NCBI RefSeq assembly: GCF_052857255.1
Contig: NC_135497.1
Span: 349,262,799 to 349,326,798 of the forward strand
DNA: 64,000 nt
Reading direction: 5' to 3'
DNA from: Amblyomma americanum
Lineage: Eukaryota > Arthropoda > Arachnida > Ixodida > Ixodidae
The translations under genes were made by a program, and so were the position numbers. Shown here piece after piece: positions 1-10,647 of this stretch; within the stretch, counting starts at the first letter, position 1, and every line of letters begins with the position of its first letter. Below the pieces are notes generated by a model. That model made no database searches. It was not told where the DNA came from and saw only the letters and a list, made by a program, of their open reading frames with translations.

Positions 1-2219
1 GAACCACGCCGTGAGAGGACTGACCTCTGGCCCACTTGAAGGTCAAAACCGTAAGCGCCGCGAAATCGTTACGAGGTAGCATAGTGAAGCTTTCGCATCA
101 AAAGTGAAGGAAAATAATGTTGCCGGCCGTGGCAATTGCTATCTAATATCTTAACCACCCGAGCTGCAGCCGGCGGAGGAGAAAGGGAAATGATATCGAG
201 GAGAAATATAAAGGGGAGCGATAGCAAGGAAGCACATGATCGAGTATTCGGGTGTGGCTCAATCCCCGGTCCGCTTTCGAAGGGGGATGCCATTCACATA
301 CCTGGCTTAATATCTCATATGGGCCCTTGAGGCTTGGGTGTTACGCATATTTTTGAAAGTATGGCGGAGTGCTTGGCGTAACGCACTCTGGCACAGGTCA
401 GCCCGGTATTGCACTGCCTCCGGTATTGGCCCGTGGCCTACGGCCTATTGCGCGCGCTTTTCTTCTGTCTCTTTACTCCCATCTTTCACCTCCTACTATC
501 AGCACGCAGGCAGCTGGGCGTGGCTCCGCATTGAGCCAGTAAGCAAGCCCGTGCTTTTCCATTCGTCCTTCTGTCGACAACTCAACTCAACTCGAAAAAA
601 GGAAGCACAGGGGCTCGAGCTGGGTTTGGGTATCGTCGCCTTCATCAACTTCCATTCGGGCGGCGTGAACTGATCAGCTTGGCTGGCCATTGCATTAGAG
701 CAGCACGCCATCGCCGCAGCCGAACACCACGCTGCAAGCTTTCTCCTTCACAGCTCGTCAGTAGACTTAATTGTTGTCCGTAATTTTTTTCCCCGTTGCG
801 AAAAAACTTGACAATTATGGTGAGTCAGGTTATAACTGCAACCTCTTTCGACAAAATAAAAACACTGACGTGTAAACAAATGCGCAACACAAGGTTCTTA
901 CTGATGCTTATACGGCCGCTAGTTCTGTTCTGTCACCAGTCATCAGATTTTCTGTACAGCAAAACACCATTTACCATGAAGACACAGACCGTCCCACGGG
1001 GAGAAGTTGGGTGCAGCGCTAAAAAAATTCTATTCCACGCATTATGCTCTGGACTCACTGAGTGATATCTGGGCCTTGGCACAATTCTGGAACGTTTAGC
1101 CATATCTTGTGTGATGTGCATATATACCACCAGTAGTTTTTGACAAATGGCCCCTCAAAGTCGGACAAAGACGGGGCGTGTACACCGCTTCAACCCCAAC
1201 CCGACTTCTTTCTTTTCTTGCACCGCAGTAAAGGAACAGACTAGGGGAGCTGCACAGTCAGCCCGTTTCGAACACGCTGGGTGGAAAAAAAAAAACAGAA
1301 ACACGAAGGGTGCCCCCCTCCCGAGGAGCTTGGCTTGAGGGGAGGACACACAAAGCGGACAATGGACGAAGCTTACTAGCGTCTCTCTCTCAAACCGGGC
1401 GGAAGAATGTAAGAGAAGGAGGAGGAGCTCAACTTCATGCGGCCCGTGGTGGCGGCGTTGTGAACTAGGAGCGGATGACCCAGAATCCTGGCCATGTGAT
1501 TTACAAGCATTCCTCCGCTCCCCGACGTTATTATCTGCCCCCGAAAAACCGCAAATCCCATTCCACGCCCAACTGTGCGTTTTGTTCAACAAATGTTTGG
1601 CACCGTGACGGCTACAGCACCGGCCATTCTCTCAAAGTTTGTAGGATCACTTAGAACAAATGCGCGGGAGCAATTTGCATGTCTTCACAAGAGTAGAGGA
1701 CAATTTTCGGCATACCAACTCCTTCCTTGTTTTCATGAGAGTTTAGTGTTTTCCCCTGGTGTTGTTTTGAAAAACGCGTTCCTGTGTTGACAGTATTCGC
1801 GTGCAATGCGCGTTTTCACTGGAGAAGACGGCAGTTTCTAGACCCTAGTTTCTAATTGTTGAGCCTTTCATGCGTTACTTTTTCTCCCGGCAGTCATGAA
1901 AATTGCGCACCGTTACTAAAAACGCAAGAACGCTTGTTTTCAACAAGTTTGTTCATTTTTTTTCATGTTGAGCGCATATTCTACCCGACCGTCAACAAAT
2001 ATCGCTCGTGAAGTGTCGCATTGTTGGGGACCATAAAATGTTTCGTGTCACGTAGAACTCAACGCACAACTATGCGCAACTAACCGCAACATAACATGAG
2101 CGCGCCAATCGCAAACTGCGCACTGAGCGCCGCCCCAGCTCGCGCCATACGCGAGCGGGATGAGGAAAGCGTGACTTTCACAACCGCCATACCGCACCGG
2201 CCTCCGTGCTCAGGGAAAA
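1..2219. other. Unassigned DNA without a recognisable gene
   Basis: I see no protein family, RNA gene or complete repeat here. Open frames exist (the longest, on the minus strand at 1155-1592, is rich in Leu, Ser and Phe runs), but they have no recognisable domain and look like chance frames. A short motif at 83-103 resembles the AAGCTTTCG ends of dispersed repeats found near 9250, 12110, 14910 and 61535, so the left edge may hold the end of a repeat copy. Confidence 0.5.
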
Positions 2220-2450
2220 TACATGAAATGCAGCCTAGTTTGGAAAAATTGCTTATGTCCTAGGCCAGGATGTACGTAGCGAAAGCGCGGCGTCTTCTGC
2301 ATCGGAAGAGTTTCTATAAGAAACCCGTGCATTCACTAGATGCGCCTTTATTCATGATTAAAACTTCAGCCGTCGGGGCGGTGTGGTAGCGTCTCTGCCT
2401 CAAACGCCAAACGCCCTGTTTCGATTGCCAGCCTCGACACAGGTTTTTTT
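2220..2450 (+). repeat. Dispersed repeat R1, copy 1
   Basis: The stretch from about 2300 to 2450 matches, in reverse complement, the sequence at 15303-15445. Shared blocks include the segments around 2330-2365, 2390-2415 and the end CGACACAGG followed by a long T-run. The T-run at 2444-2455 corresponds to the A-run at 15300 in the other copy. The repeat class is unknown: no coding capacity and no target duplication were found. It is followed directly by the GC-rich segment at 2456-2809. Confidence 0.55.
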
Positions 2451-2455
2451 TTTTT

Positions 2456-2809
2456 TGTAGCGGAAGCTGCACTAGGCTACCAGTCGAGCATTTCGCGGTA
2501 CATGCCAGAGGCAAGTTGTGCGCATGCGCCGTTACCATGGCAACCGGAGAGGAGCAGTGGGTGCGCCGCGCGCTTCGTCGCCGCCGCAGCCGCGCGCCCG
2601 CTCCACCGTCGAAGGCGATTGCGACGTCACGCGGATGAGCAGTTGTCCGCATGCGCCGATACTATCGTAACAAGAAACACCCCACGCCTACGCCGCGTTC
2701 TTCACCACCGCCTCCCCGCTCTATCACCCGAACCGCGCGTCGTCGCATGCGCAGCATTGCGTATAAAAAACGGAGATGTAATCGGCGGCTCTATCGCAAC
2801 GCATGATAT
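2456..2809. repeat. GC-rich repeat segment with promoter-like motifs
   Basis: This begins with a degenerate form of the GCGGAAGCTTTACTGGCC end that is clean at 14907-14925 and appears in reverse at 9240 and 12105. The interior is very GC-rich and carries three GCATGCGC-type palindromes near 2519, 2648 and 2742. It ends at the Gypsy-1 insertion site. It is probably a relative of the repeat at 11925-12130, which carries the same palindromes and end. No open frame is convincing. Confidence 0.45.
2519..2544. promoter_or_regulatory. NRF-1-like site abutting an RFX X-box-like palindrome
   Basis: TGCGCATGCGCC at 2519-2530 fits the NRF-1 consensus. It is followed without a gap by GTTACCATGGCAAC at 2531-2544, which fits the RFX X-box consensus of two inverted half sites with a 2-base spacer. 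Both motifs are seen directly. That they are bound is inference. They lie inside a repeat, so they may be the relic promoter of a mobile element. Confidence 0.4.
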
Positions 2810-3185
2810 TGTCACGTAGTGGTGACGGCAGTCGAAGCAGCGATGAAGACGGACGAAAGAGTCTTCTAAAAGAAAACTATTCATTGGGCTGACTTGCACG
2901 CAAAATGAACTGAATCACTCGACGGCGGCGAAGCGACAAGCGTGCTCGGCGGTCGTCGAAAAGAATGCCCGCCGTTGTCGGCCGTGCTTAATTTAAAGCT
3001 GATAGCGAACTTTCGAGATAAAGCGCCCAAAGTTACTAAAACCATTCCGGAACAACGTAGAATCAGCTCTGGCTGGCTGCGATCAATCGAGATAAATCTA
3101 GTCGCGTCTTGCGTCGCAAACAAAGCGATAAAGTGGTGTGGGGGCAGATTTGAAAAAAGAACAAACACTGCAAATATTCGCGGCA
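2810..3185 (-). repeat. Gypsy-1 3' LTR
   Basis: 376 bp, bounded by TG and CA. It aligns along its length with 8367-8780, for example in the blocks GATGAAGACGGACGAAAG and TTTAAAGCTGATAGCGAACT. It lacks a segment of about 39 bp that the 5' LTR carries near 8471-8520. The inner flank is the polypurine tract. Confidence 0.9.
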
Positions 3186-3199
3186 TTACTCCCCTTTCA
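3186..3199 (-). other. Gypsy-1 polypurine tract
   Basis: Read on the minus strand this is TGAAAGGGGAGTAA, directly abutting the 3' LTR. That is the expected plus-strand primer position for a gypsy element and it sets the LTR boundary. Confidence 0.75.
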
Positions 3200-3295
3200 A
3201 AGAAGCATCGACCATGTGCAGTAAAACATATGATGCGACTAGTAAGAGAATAAGAACATATCTTGGGAAAATAGAGCATGGAAATGCAGCGGCCA

Positions 3296-4774
3296 TTAGC
3301 GCGCATAATATAGCTTCAGACGGATTACATGGACAACTTCTGGTCGTAGGCGGCGTCGCTGGGATGCAGTCATTGTGTCAGGGATGGCTTCATAATCCAG
3401 TTCACCTCGCCGACGAAGACCCTTATACGGGCCGAAAGAGCGGCGCAAAACCTTTTCACTCAAACCACGGCGGCGAATGGGCGTCCACACCCAGACTTGG
3501 TCTCCTGGGTTGTATTCCGCGTTGCGTCTTCGTAGGTTGTAGCGTCTCGCGTCGGACCGCTGCTAATCTTTGATTCGTAATCGGGCAAGCCTTCGAGCTT
3601 CTTCTGCGCGTTGAATGTAGGCGGCAACGTCGACGTTCTCTTCTTCTGCAACGTTGGGCAGCGTGCCATCTAGCGTGGTCGTGGCCTCCCTGCCATGGAG
3701 GAGCCTAAAAGGTGTGATCTGGGTGGTCTCCTGCACTGCGGTGGTGTAGGCGAAGACGACGTAAGGCAGGATGACATCCCACGTCTTGTGTTCGGCATCG
3801 ACATACACGGCGAGCATATCGACGATTGTTTTGTTCAGGCGCTCGGTCAGTCCGTTTGTCTGCGGATGGTATGCAGTTGTCCTCCGGTGGCTGGTTTGGC
3901 TCCAACGCAGGATGGCTTGCGTTAGTTCTGCCGTGAATGCTGTTCCTTTGTCCGAGATGAGCACATCGGGGGCGTCGTGTCGACGAAGAATGCACTCCAC
4001 GAAAAATTTGGCGACTTCTGCTGCTGTTCCGCTCGGTAGGGCTTTCGCCTCGGCGTAGCGGGTCAGGTACTCGGTCGCTATGATGATCCACTTATTTCCA
4101 GATGTTGACGTTGGAAAAGGGCCAAGCAAGTCCATGCCGATCTGCTGAAAGGGCCTTGAGGGAGGTTCAATGGGGTTCAGAAATCCTGCTGGTCGTGTGG
4201 GAAGGGTCTTTCGTCGCTGACAATCTCGGCAGGTTTTCACACAGTGTGCGACATCGGCAGACAGTCGGGGCCAGTAATACTTGTCTTGAATGCGGCGGAG
4301 AATGCGAGTAAACCCGAGATGTCCAGCTGTCGGCTCGTCGTGTGAAGCCAGTAGAACGTCTTCGCGGAGACAAGCAGGTACAACAAGGAGGTAGGTTGTT
4401 TTGCTCGCTGTAAAGTTCTTCACAAGGACCTCATTCTGCACACAGAAGGAAGACAGTCCTCGCTTGAATGAAGCGGGGGGTAAAGAAACCTTGCCTTCCA
4501 GGTACTCGATGACGCCTTTTAGGTCGGGGTCCGAGCGTTGCTGCTGAGCAAAAGAGCTGAGGCTGATGGGTCCCAGGAAGGCGTCCTCATCGGCGTCCGG
4601 CGGCGGTCTATCTACAGGGGCTTGTGAGAGGCACTCGGCGTCAGAGGGCTTGCGTCCGGACTTGTAAACGACGGTGACGTCAAACTCCTGGAAACGCAAA
4701 CACCATCGAGCTAGTCGGCCAGAGGGGTCCTTCAAATTGGCAAGCCAGCAGAGCGCGTGGTGGTCGCTGACCAC
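3296..4774 (-). pseudogene. Gypsy-1 RNase H C-terminus and integrase (frameshifted)
   Basis: The main open frame, 4774-3563, is 403 residues. Residues 1-55 are the end of RNase H (SDHHALCWL; the usual DCLSRAP is AECLSQAP). The integrase zinc finger uses His at about 145 and 152 and Cys182 and Cys185 (CRDC), with the YYWP motif between. The catalytic core has D215 (GMDLLGPF), D275 (LISDKGT) and E311 (GLTERLN), so the DDE triad is intact. A frameshift near 3560 moves the C-terminus to another frame, where SFGPYKGLRRRGELDYEAI at about 3440-3380 is the GPY/F module. This enzyme would join element cDNA to host DNA. The frameshift separates the module from the core. Confidence 0.88.
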
Positions 4775-6230
4775 CTTGAACGGTCGTCCTTAGAGGTAGG
4801 GGCGGAATTTCGACGTAGCCCAGATGATGGCAAGGCACTCCTTCTCAGTTGTAGAATAGTTAGCCTCGGCTTTGGAAAGGGAACGGCTAGCGTATGCGAT
4901 GACTTTCTAGGAGCTTGCCACTTTTTTGAACGAGGACGGCGCCTAGTCCCACGCTGCTTGCGTCGGTATGAACTTCAGTATCGGCGTTTTCATCGATATG
5001 GGCAAGGATCGGTGGGAACTGTAAACAACGCTGAAGTTCCTTGAAGGCTTCTGCTTGCTTCCCATTTAAACGGCACGTCTGCCTTCGTCATTTGGGTCAG
5101 CGGCTCGGCGATGCGCGAAAAGTTTTTCACAAATCGTCGGTAATAAGCGCACAGTCCGAGAAATCTGCGCACTGCTTTCTTATCGGCCGGCGGTGGGAAC
5201 TGTTCAATAGCAGCTGTTTTCTGCGGGTCAGGGCGTACTCCTTCCTTGCTAACGAAGTGGCCTAGAAACAGCAGCTCTTCTTAGGCAAAGTGGCATTTCT
5301 CTGCTTTCAAGGTTAGTTCAGACGACTTGATTGCATCTAGTATTGTTCGAAGTCTTTTGAGGTGCTCTTCAAAGTTCGAGGCGAAGACAACGACGTCATC
5401 TAAATATACCAGACAAATTTGCCACTTCGGGCCTGCCAGCACTGCATCCATTACTCGCTGGAACGTCGCTGGTGCGGAACAGAGACCAAATGGCATCATC
5501 TTGAACTCAAACAGCCTATACGGAGTGATGAATGCTGTCTTCTCGCAATCTCTTTCGTCGACCTCAATTTGCCAGTAGCCGCTCTTGAGGTCCATCGACG
5601 AGAAATATTTGGCATTGCAGAGGCGGTCCAGTGTGTCGTCGATGGGCGGAGGGGGTAGACGTCCTTCTTTGTTATGTTGTTCAAGCGGCGGTAATCCACG
5701 CAGAATCGAAGTGCGCCGTCTTTCTTTCTCACTAGAACAACCGGTGCCGCCCATAGGCTGTTTGAAGGCTGGATGACGTCGTCGCGAAGAGTTTCTTCGA
5801 CATGGTCCCGGATGGCTGGTCGTTCTCGCGGTGATGCACGGTAGCTGCTTTGACGGAGAGGTCGGACGTGTTGGTCCGTTATAATGCGATGCTTGGCAAT
5901 TGGCGTCTGTCGCACCTTCGGCGATGTCGAAAAACACTCATTGTAGCTTTGAAGCAGATTGCGGATCTGGTCTTGTCTGTTCCGGTGCAGGGCTGGGTTG
6001 ATGTCGAAAGTGGGCAAGTTCTCTTGGTCAGGCGAATCTTCTGCGGAGGGATCGGAGAGGGCGAAGGAATCTCGTACTTCGGATATTTCGTCGAAGAAAG
6101 CAATCGTCGTTCCTCTGTTAATGTGTCCGTATTCTTCGCTGAAGTTAGTCAGCAGTACTTTGGCCTGGCCATTGCGCAAATGTGCGAGGCCTCTTGCGAT
6201 GCTGATTCCTCGGTCTAGGAGCAACTGCAT
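4775..6230 (-). pseudogene. Gypsy-1 reverse transcriptase and RNase H (broken)
   Basis: Frames 6230-5496, 5937-5281 and 5172-4990 overlap or follow each other and carry the gypsy RT. Visible motifs are VVLVRKKDGALRFCVDYRRL (fingers), MDLKSGYWQIEVDE (motif A), MPFGLCSAPATFQRVMD and the catalytic YLDD box. These are followed by the connection motif RRFLGLCAYYRRFVKNFS. RNase H lies between about 5000 and 4750, with several stops. Frame changes near 5500-5630 and stops near 5280 and 4990 prevent a continuous product. The enzyme copies element RNA to DNA in the capsid. The catalytic aspartates still appear, so the loss of function is by frame disruption. Confidence 0.88.
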
Positions 6231-6458
6231 ATTGTCCTCGATGATGGATTCAGCGTTAATAGCTTTCGTGGCGCCTACGGTGACGATAACGCTTGATCAA
6301 TGTGGGACGATCACTTCTTCCTAAAGGACACTCAGGGCAAATTGATTTTCCCCATTTTTCATCGAAGCGATGGCTTCGTCCGTCCAAAGCGTCATCAGCT
6401 TGGATCGCAGGTCGAAGATCGCCTTACGCTCATTAAGAAAATTCATACCCAAGATCAC

Positions 6459-6695
6459 TTAGCGGAAGCATTGCGGTAGCACAACAAAGGTCGCAGAATA
6501 GGTATCTCCTTTGACAGCCACTCGAGCTGTGCATCGTCCTGATGGCGTAATGAGGTGGCCCCCTGCGGTGCGAATTTGTGGGCGGTCCCAAGCCGTTGTG
6601 ACTTTTCTCAGATGCGCGGCGAATGTTTCATTCTTCATCGAGTAATCGGCTCCTGTGTCGACTAGAGCGGTAACTTTCCGGCCGCCGATAGTCAC
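6459..6695 (-). pseudogene. Gypsy-1 aspartic protease fragment
   Basis: 78 residues beginning MTIGGRKVTALVDTGADYS. The VDTGA box is the retropepsin active site that cleaves Gag-Pol. The usual C-terminal ILG motif is not in this frame; it is probably beyond a stop near 6459. The segment lies between the gag zinc knuckle (upstream) and RT, as expected for gypsy. Confidence 0.8.
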
Positions 6696-6985
6696 TTTTA
6701 AGCGGAGGTTCTGGCTCTAGCATTGCATGTCGCTCTCGGTGTCGAGTCACGGCTTCGTCGCGTATGCGAGTCGCGGGTGTTGCGTGTGGGTGAAGCTTTT
6801 CTGTGTGGCGTCGTCGTTTTGAAGGCAGCTTGCGTCGTGGTCGGGGTTGTCATTTTGTGCGGCATCGGTGCAGCGAGGGTAGGTTCTTCTGCGGCGTCGC
6901 GGGTTCAGCGTCTTCATGGGGCGTGGTCGGTGGAGGATCTTCGGCGTTGCGCTCGAGAGCAACCTCACCTCCAGAGGTGCTGCCT

Positions 6986-8339
6986 TTAGTTTCCCTTACG
7001 GGGGCTGGGAGAGCTTCCTCGTATCGCGTCTGCGTAGCTGCGGCGTGGTGACGCAAAGCGTGAGGTTGACGACGATGGTGAGCGCGAAAAGCGGTTCGGC
7101 GTGTACTCCTCCCGACGCAGGTAGTCGTCGATTTCCTGCGGACGTTGTCCGAAGCCTGGTCGTGGGGCGTTAACGGCAAATCCTCGCAGACCGATACATC
7201 GGTGCGGGCAGTGACGAAGAATATGGCCGTACTCACCGCAATGGAAGCACATCGGCCTGTTGTCGGAAGTCCTCCAGGCGTCGCATTTCCTAGGGCTTGA
7301 GCGTCGTTCATAGGCTGGGTGGTCGGGGGCTGGGAGGCGGCGTTGTGGAATAATTGGCTCATCTCGGAGAGGACGTGGGGGTCGTCGCTGGGGCTGAGCA
7401 GTCTTTACTGCAGCGGCGTAGGTCATGGCCTGGGGTTCTGTGGCTGTCGGGGTGCCAAGTGCCTGTTGCACTTCTTCCCGTACCACATCCATCAGAGTCG
7501 CTGCTTGTGGCTGTGGGGAGGATGGCAGTAATCGGCGTAGCTCTTCTTGGACGATTTCTCGGATAACTTCCCGCAAGCTGTCGCTGGTGGTGGCCGGCGT
7601 GTCCGAACGGATTGCACAGGCAGAGGAAGGGCGATTGTATTGCCGAGCTCGGACGTCGAGGGTCTTCTCAATCGTTCAGGCTTCTTGCATGAATTCCTAG
7701 ACTGTTTTTCGCGGCTGGCGGACGAGGTTTGCAAAGAGTTGATCTTTTACGCCGCGCTTTAAAAACTGAACTTTCTTTTCCTCGGTCATCTCGGCATCGG
7801 CGCGGCGAAATAGGCGCTTCATCTCCTCAGCGTAACCGCTGACGGGCTCATTCGGAAGCTGGATCCTGGACTCGAGGAGTCGTTCGGCTCTTTCTTTCCT
7901 CACGACACTGGTGAAAACCTTCAATAGTTCTCTCTTGAATAGCTCCCATGTCGTAAGGGACGACTCGTAGTTTTCGTACCACGTGCGTGCGGAGCCATCC
8001 ATTTAGAAAAAACACGTGTCCAATCTTTGCCGCATCATCCCACTTGTTGAATGACGCCACGCGCTCAAATTGGCACAAATATGCTTCAGGGTCTACGCCT
8101 AGGGATTTATTGAAAGTTGGCGGAAACCGCGGCTGCGGCAGTATGAACGGTGTCGACATCTTCGGTGAGGTTGCGGTGCTCGTAGCAGCGTCTTTTCGCT
8201 GTCTGGTGCGGTCCGGCAGTTTCCCGAACTCAGGCTCCTCTCCCTGGAGACGTCGGCTGGCTCGCTGAGCTGCTGTTTCGTCCTCGGGTGCGAAGCGCTT
8301 AGGGCTGGCTTCACGACTAGAAGGGGTCGTCCGGAACAT
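6986..8339 (-). pseudogene. Gypsy-1 gag (capsid and nucleocapsid, frameshifted)
   Basis: The likely start is Met at 8339, only 27 bp inside the 5' LTR. Frame 8339-7848 holds the gag N-terminus, including the block PPTFNKSLGVDPEAYLCQFE. Frame 8002-7697 continues the capsid region (RTWYENYESSLTTWELFKRE and NEPVSGYAEEMKRLF). Frame 7576-6986 carries the nucleocapsid with a CCHC knuckle CFHCGEYGHILRHC (C110, C113, H118, C123) and an arginine-rich tail. Two frame changes (about 7850-8000 and about 7580-7700) break it. Gag would form the particle and package element RNA. Confidence 0.85.
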
Positions 8340-8346
8340 GGAAGGC

Positions 8347-8364
8347 TACCCAGCACCTCCACCA
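8347..8364 (-). other. Gypsy-1 primer binding site
   Basis: Read on the minus strand, TGGTGGAGGTGCTGGGTA starts 2 bases inside the 5' LTR. It begins with TGG, as needed to pair with a tRNA CCA end. The tRNA species is not assigned. Confidence 0.6.
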
Positions 8365-8366
8365 GA

Positions 8367-8780
8367 TGTCACGTAGTGGGGACGGCAGTCGATGCAGCGA
8401 TGAAGACGGACGAAAGGGTCTTCTAAATGAAAACTGTTTATTGGGCTTACTTGCACCCAAAATGGACTGAATCACTCGCTCTTCTCGTCCATGTTTGTAT
8501 TATTTTGCGTAGTACCTTTACTCAACGAAGCGACAAGCGTGCTCGGTGGTCATCGAACAGAATGCCCGCCACTGTCGGCCGTGCTCAATTTAAAGCTGAT
8601 AGCGAACTTTCGAGATAATTCGTGCAAAGTTACTAGAGCAATCCGGAACTACGTAGAACCAGCTCTGCCTGGCTGCGATCAATCGAGATAAATCTAGTCA
8701 CGTCTTGCGTCGCAAACAAAGCGATAAAGTGGTGTGGCGGCAGATTTGGAAAACAATAAACACTGCAAATATTCGCGGCA
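8367..8780 (-). repeat. Gypsy-1 5' LTR
   Basis: 414 bp with TG and CA ends, followed by ATAT of the target duplication. It contains a segment of about 39 bp near 8471-8520 absent from the 3' LTR, which indicates that the two LTRs have diverged since insertion. Confidence 0.9.
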
Positions 8781-8984
8781 ATATGGAAGTACAGAAATAG
8801 AGTACAGCCGCTGCTAAACGGCGTGTGTGGACAAGAAGACAATAGCCCTTCCAATCCTGAGGTTGTCGCCTTACAATTGGCTACTCTACAAAGAGAGAAT
8901 GAGCGACAGAAGGCGTAGAGAGCAGCGGAGATGCCCGAAAAGAGAGAGAAACGCCTTGCCAAACGGAGACGCCACTGCCAATTT

Positions 8985-9276
8985 TTGCAGTGAGTGTGCG
9001 GGGGCTTCAGTGGCTCCCATAGATGCCGCCACCGAATACGTTGGTTAGCTGATAAGCGGGTACGGGGGTAATGGTTAAGGCGGGTGAGGGTGGCTCCGCG
9101 GTGAGGCGTGCTGTGTGACGTCATGTCAGAGGACGCGGCGAGCGCGCGGCGTCCGCCCAGCTGCGGCGGTTGCTAGGAAACGGCTCAAGGTCTATCTCTG
9201 TGCCTCCTCGGAGCACCGCCACCGTGAAATCGCGAGTTCATGGCTAGTAAAGCTTTCGATTTAAAAACTTAGCTTT
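8985..9276 (-). repeat. Dispersed repeat R2 with CRE motif, copy A
   Basis: The reverse complement of this segment aligns with 14903-15299. Both copies share the AAGCTTTACT end, the GCTCCGAGGAGGCA block, a TGACGTC core, the AACCAACGTATTC block and CATCTATGGGAGCCAC. The TGACGTCA palindrome lies at 9116-9123. No coding capacity was found. It is likely a non-autonomous element or an LTR-like unit; the class is unknown. Confidence 0.7.
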
Positions 9277-9289
9277 CCACACCCTGCTT

Positions 9290-9640
9290 TTCCTCACCTT
9301 GCCGCTACACCTGTATTCCTATAATGTCTATATTTATTCGTGTGTTTATTGAACTGCTTTGTAGCCTCTGTATTTATTTATTATATTGATTGTTGTTCTA
9401 TTTTCTTTTTTTCCATTTCATGTTTTGATCCCCTAATTTTCGGCTCTGCGAAATAGCAAAGAGGCTATATGTATATTTGTGTGTGTCTTTCCTTTGCTGT
9501 TGTTGCCCTGTAGCGGGAGTCTGTGGGCCTTTGTCAAAGCTGCCGTTTACGAGCAGGTTTTACCCACAACCTCCTCCATCATCCCGATGGAAATAAAGAA
9601 TAATATTATTATTAGTAGTAGTAGAAAGAGCAATAGTGAT
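9290..9640 (+). repeat. LINE-like 3' UTR ending in AATAAA and a simple tail
   Basis: This is a non-coding T-rich stretch ending GGAAATAAAGAATAATATT followed by ATT and AGT repeats (9593-9635). A poly(A) signal directly followed by a short tandem tail is what the 3' end of a non-LTR element looks like. No coding part is attached, so the assignment is tentative. Confidence 0.4.
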
Positions 9641-9837
9641 ATAAACCGCACCAGAACAGCCGGCAGGCCACGAAGCGTGCGCGCCTCTCCACGAACTGCG
9701 CAATTCGACACCGGCCGGCGTGGTCAGCGTACATTGCATGAAATGCTGCGTACTTGAGAAAAAACATTTCTCACCTTGCAGTCGTTGCTCCATCATAAAC
9801 TAATCAAGCGCGCAACCGGTACACGTTCCTTATGGTG

Positions 9838-10027
9838 TAAATAGTTTCTGTTTTTACCTATTTTCCTAACCTCTCTTCCTGTTTCCTCACCTATTTAATT
9901 TCATTTCACCAATCTGCGTGCTGTCCTTTATTTCCGCTGCCCCACCTCAGGTGATTCAGTATCGATGGCAGATGCCGGGGCTAGCAAAAATCTTTTTCCT
10001 TCCTTTTTACTATTATTTTAATCAAAC
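9838..10027 (+). repeat. 3' UTR copy of the LINE at 12541-14390
   Basis: It matches 14195-14390 almost throughout: TTTATTTCCGCTGCCCCA, CAGGTGATTCAGTAT and GCCGGGGCTAGCAAAAATC (the partner has CAGGTGCTTCAGTAT). Only the 3' end is present, which is typical for an extreme 5' truncation during target-primed reverse transcription. Confidence 0.75.
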
Positions 10028-10239
10028 CACTTACTGCCTTGCCATAGTCAGGAACGGCGCGATTTTCGCGTCGAAGACCAAGACAGACGCAAAAACGCAG
10101 AGTCAGAGCGCTCAGAAAGACGCCGCACGCTGACAGGCGCAGCCGCGCATTCGACCGTAACTTGGTTTCGTTCTGCCTCGCCTGGTCCGACGCCGCTCGC
10201 CAGAGCGCCAAAGCTGATGGCGTCACTATACCAACTTAT

Positions 10240-10400
10240 CTGTGACGTATTTCCCGGGGCCAGATTTCGCCGAGTGTCCGCTCTTTATGAATCTTTTTCT
10301 ATGGTACAGATATGAGTTCAGGCGCTACGCGCCCACTATTGCTATGGGATACAGCGTGGCCACGTGGAAACTGTTTTGGTCAATTTTTCTGTTCTGGTTT
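10240..10400 (+). repeat. MITE-like repeat R3, left part
   Basis: The segment around 10320-10395 (GGCGCTACGCGCCCACTATT ... CAATTTTTCT) aligns with 20970-21040. The rest of that family member, at 21045-21105, corresponds to 11440-11505. The copy here therefore appears split by about 1 kb of other repeats. Confidence 0.45.
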
Positions 10401-10581
10401 ACCCGCGTTAAAGATCCCGAGGTGTCGAAATTATTCCGGAGCCCTCCACTACGGCACCTTTTCTTCCTTTCTTTCACTCCCTCCTTTATCCCTTCCCTTA
10501 CGGCGCGGTTCAGGTGTCCAACGATATATGAGACAGATACTGCGCCATTTCCTTTCCCCCAAAACCAATTATTATTATTAT
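10401..10581 (+). repeat. tRNA-derived SINE (Ruka-like), 3' part, long-tail type
   Basis: Visible blocks are GTTAAAGATCCCGAGGTG, CCGGAGCCCTCCACTACGG and the tail GAGACAGATACTGCGCCATT with an ATT-repeat end. The tRNA-like head is missing. It is repeated with the same order of blocks at 11213, 19799, 20173 and 28325. Confidence 0.75.
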
Positions 10582-10647
10582 GCATTGCATACTGCAATCA
10601 CTCAGTTCAGACCTTGGGCGCGGCCGGGCAGTCAACAAACCACGTGA

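Larger units (their letters stand above)
2806..8784 (-). mobile_element. Gypsy-1: degenerate full-length Ty3/gypsy LTR retrotransposon
   Basis: The element occupies 2810-8780 and is transcribed on the minus strand. Direct LTRs lie at 2810-3185 and 8367-8780, both starting TGTCACG and ending CGCGGCA. A 4-bp ATAT target duplication lies at 2806-2809 and 8781-8784. A polypurine tract adjoins the 3' LTR and a tRNA primer site adjoins the 5' LTR. The internal region encodes, in order, gag with a CCHC knuckle, a DTGA protease, reverse transcriptase with YLDD, RNase H, and integrase with zinc finger, DDE core and a C-terminal GPY motif. Several frameshifts and stops break the polyprotein, so it is inactive. 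The domain order PR-RT-RH-IN is the usual Ty3/gypsy order. Confidence 0.93.

Noticed and set aside
1155..1592. 145-codon minus-strand frame as a host gene
   Set aside because: Low complexity (Leu, Ser and Phe runs) with no recognisable domain, and an overlapping frame of similar quality exists.
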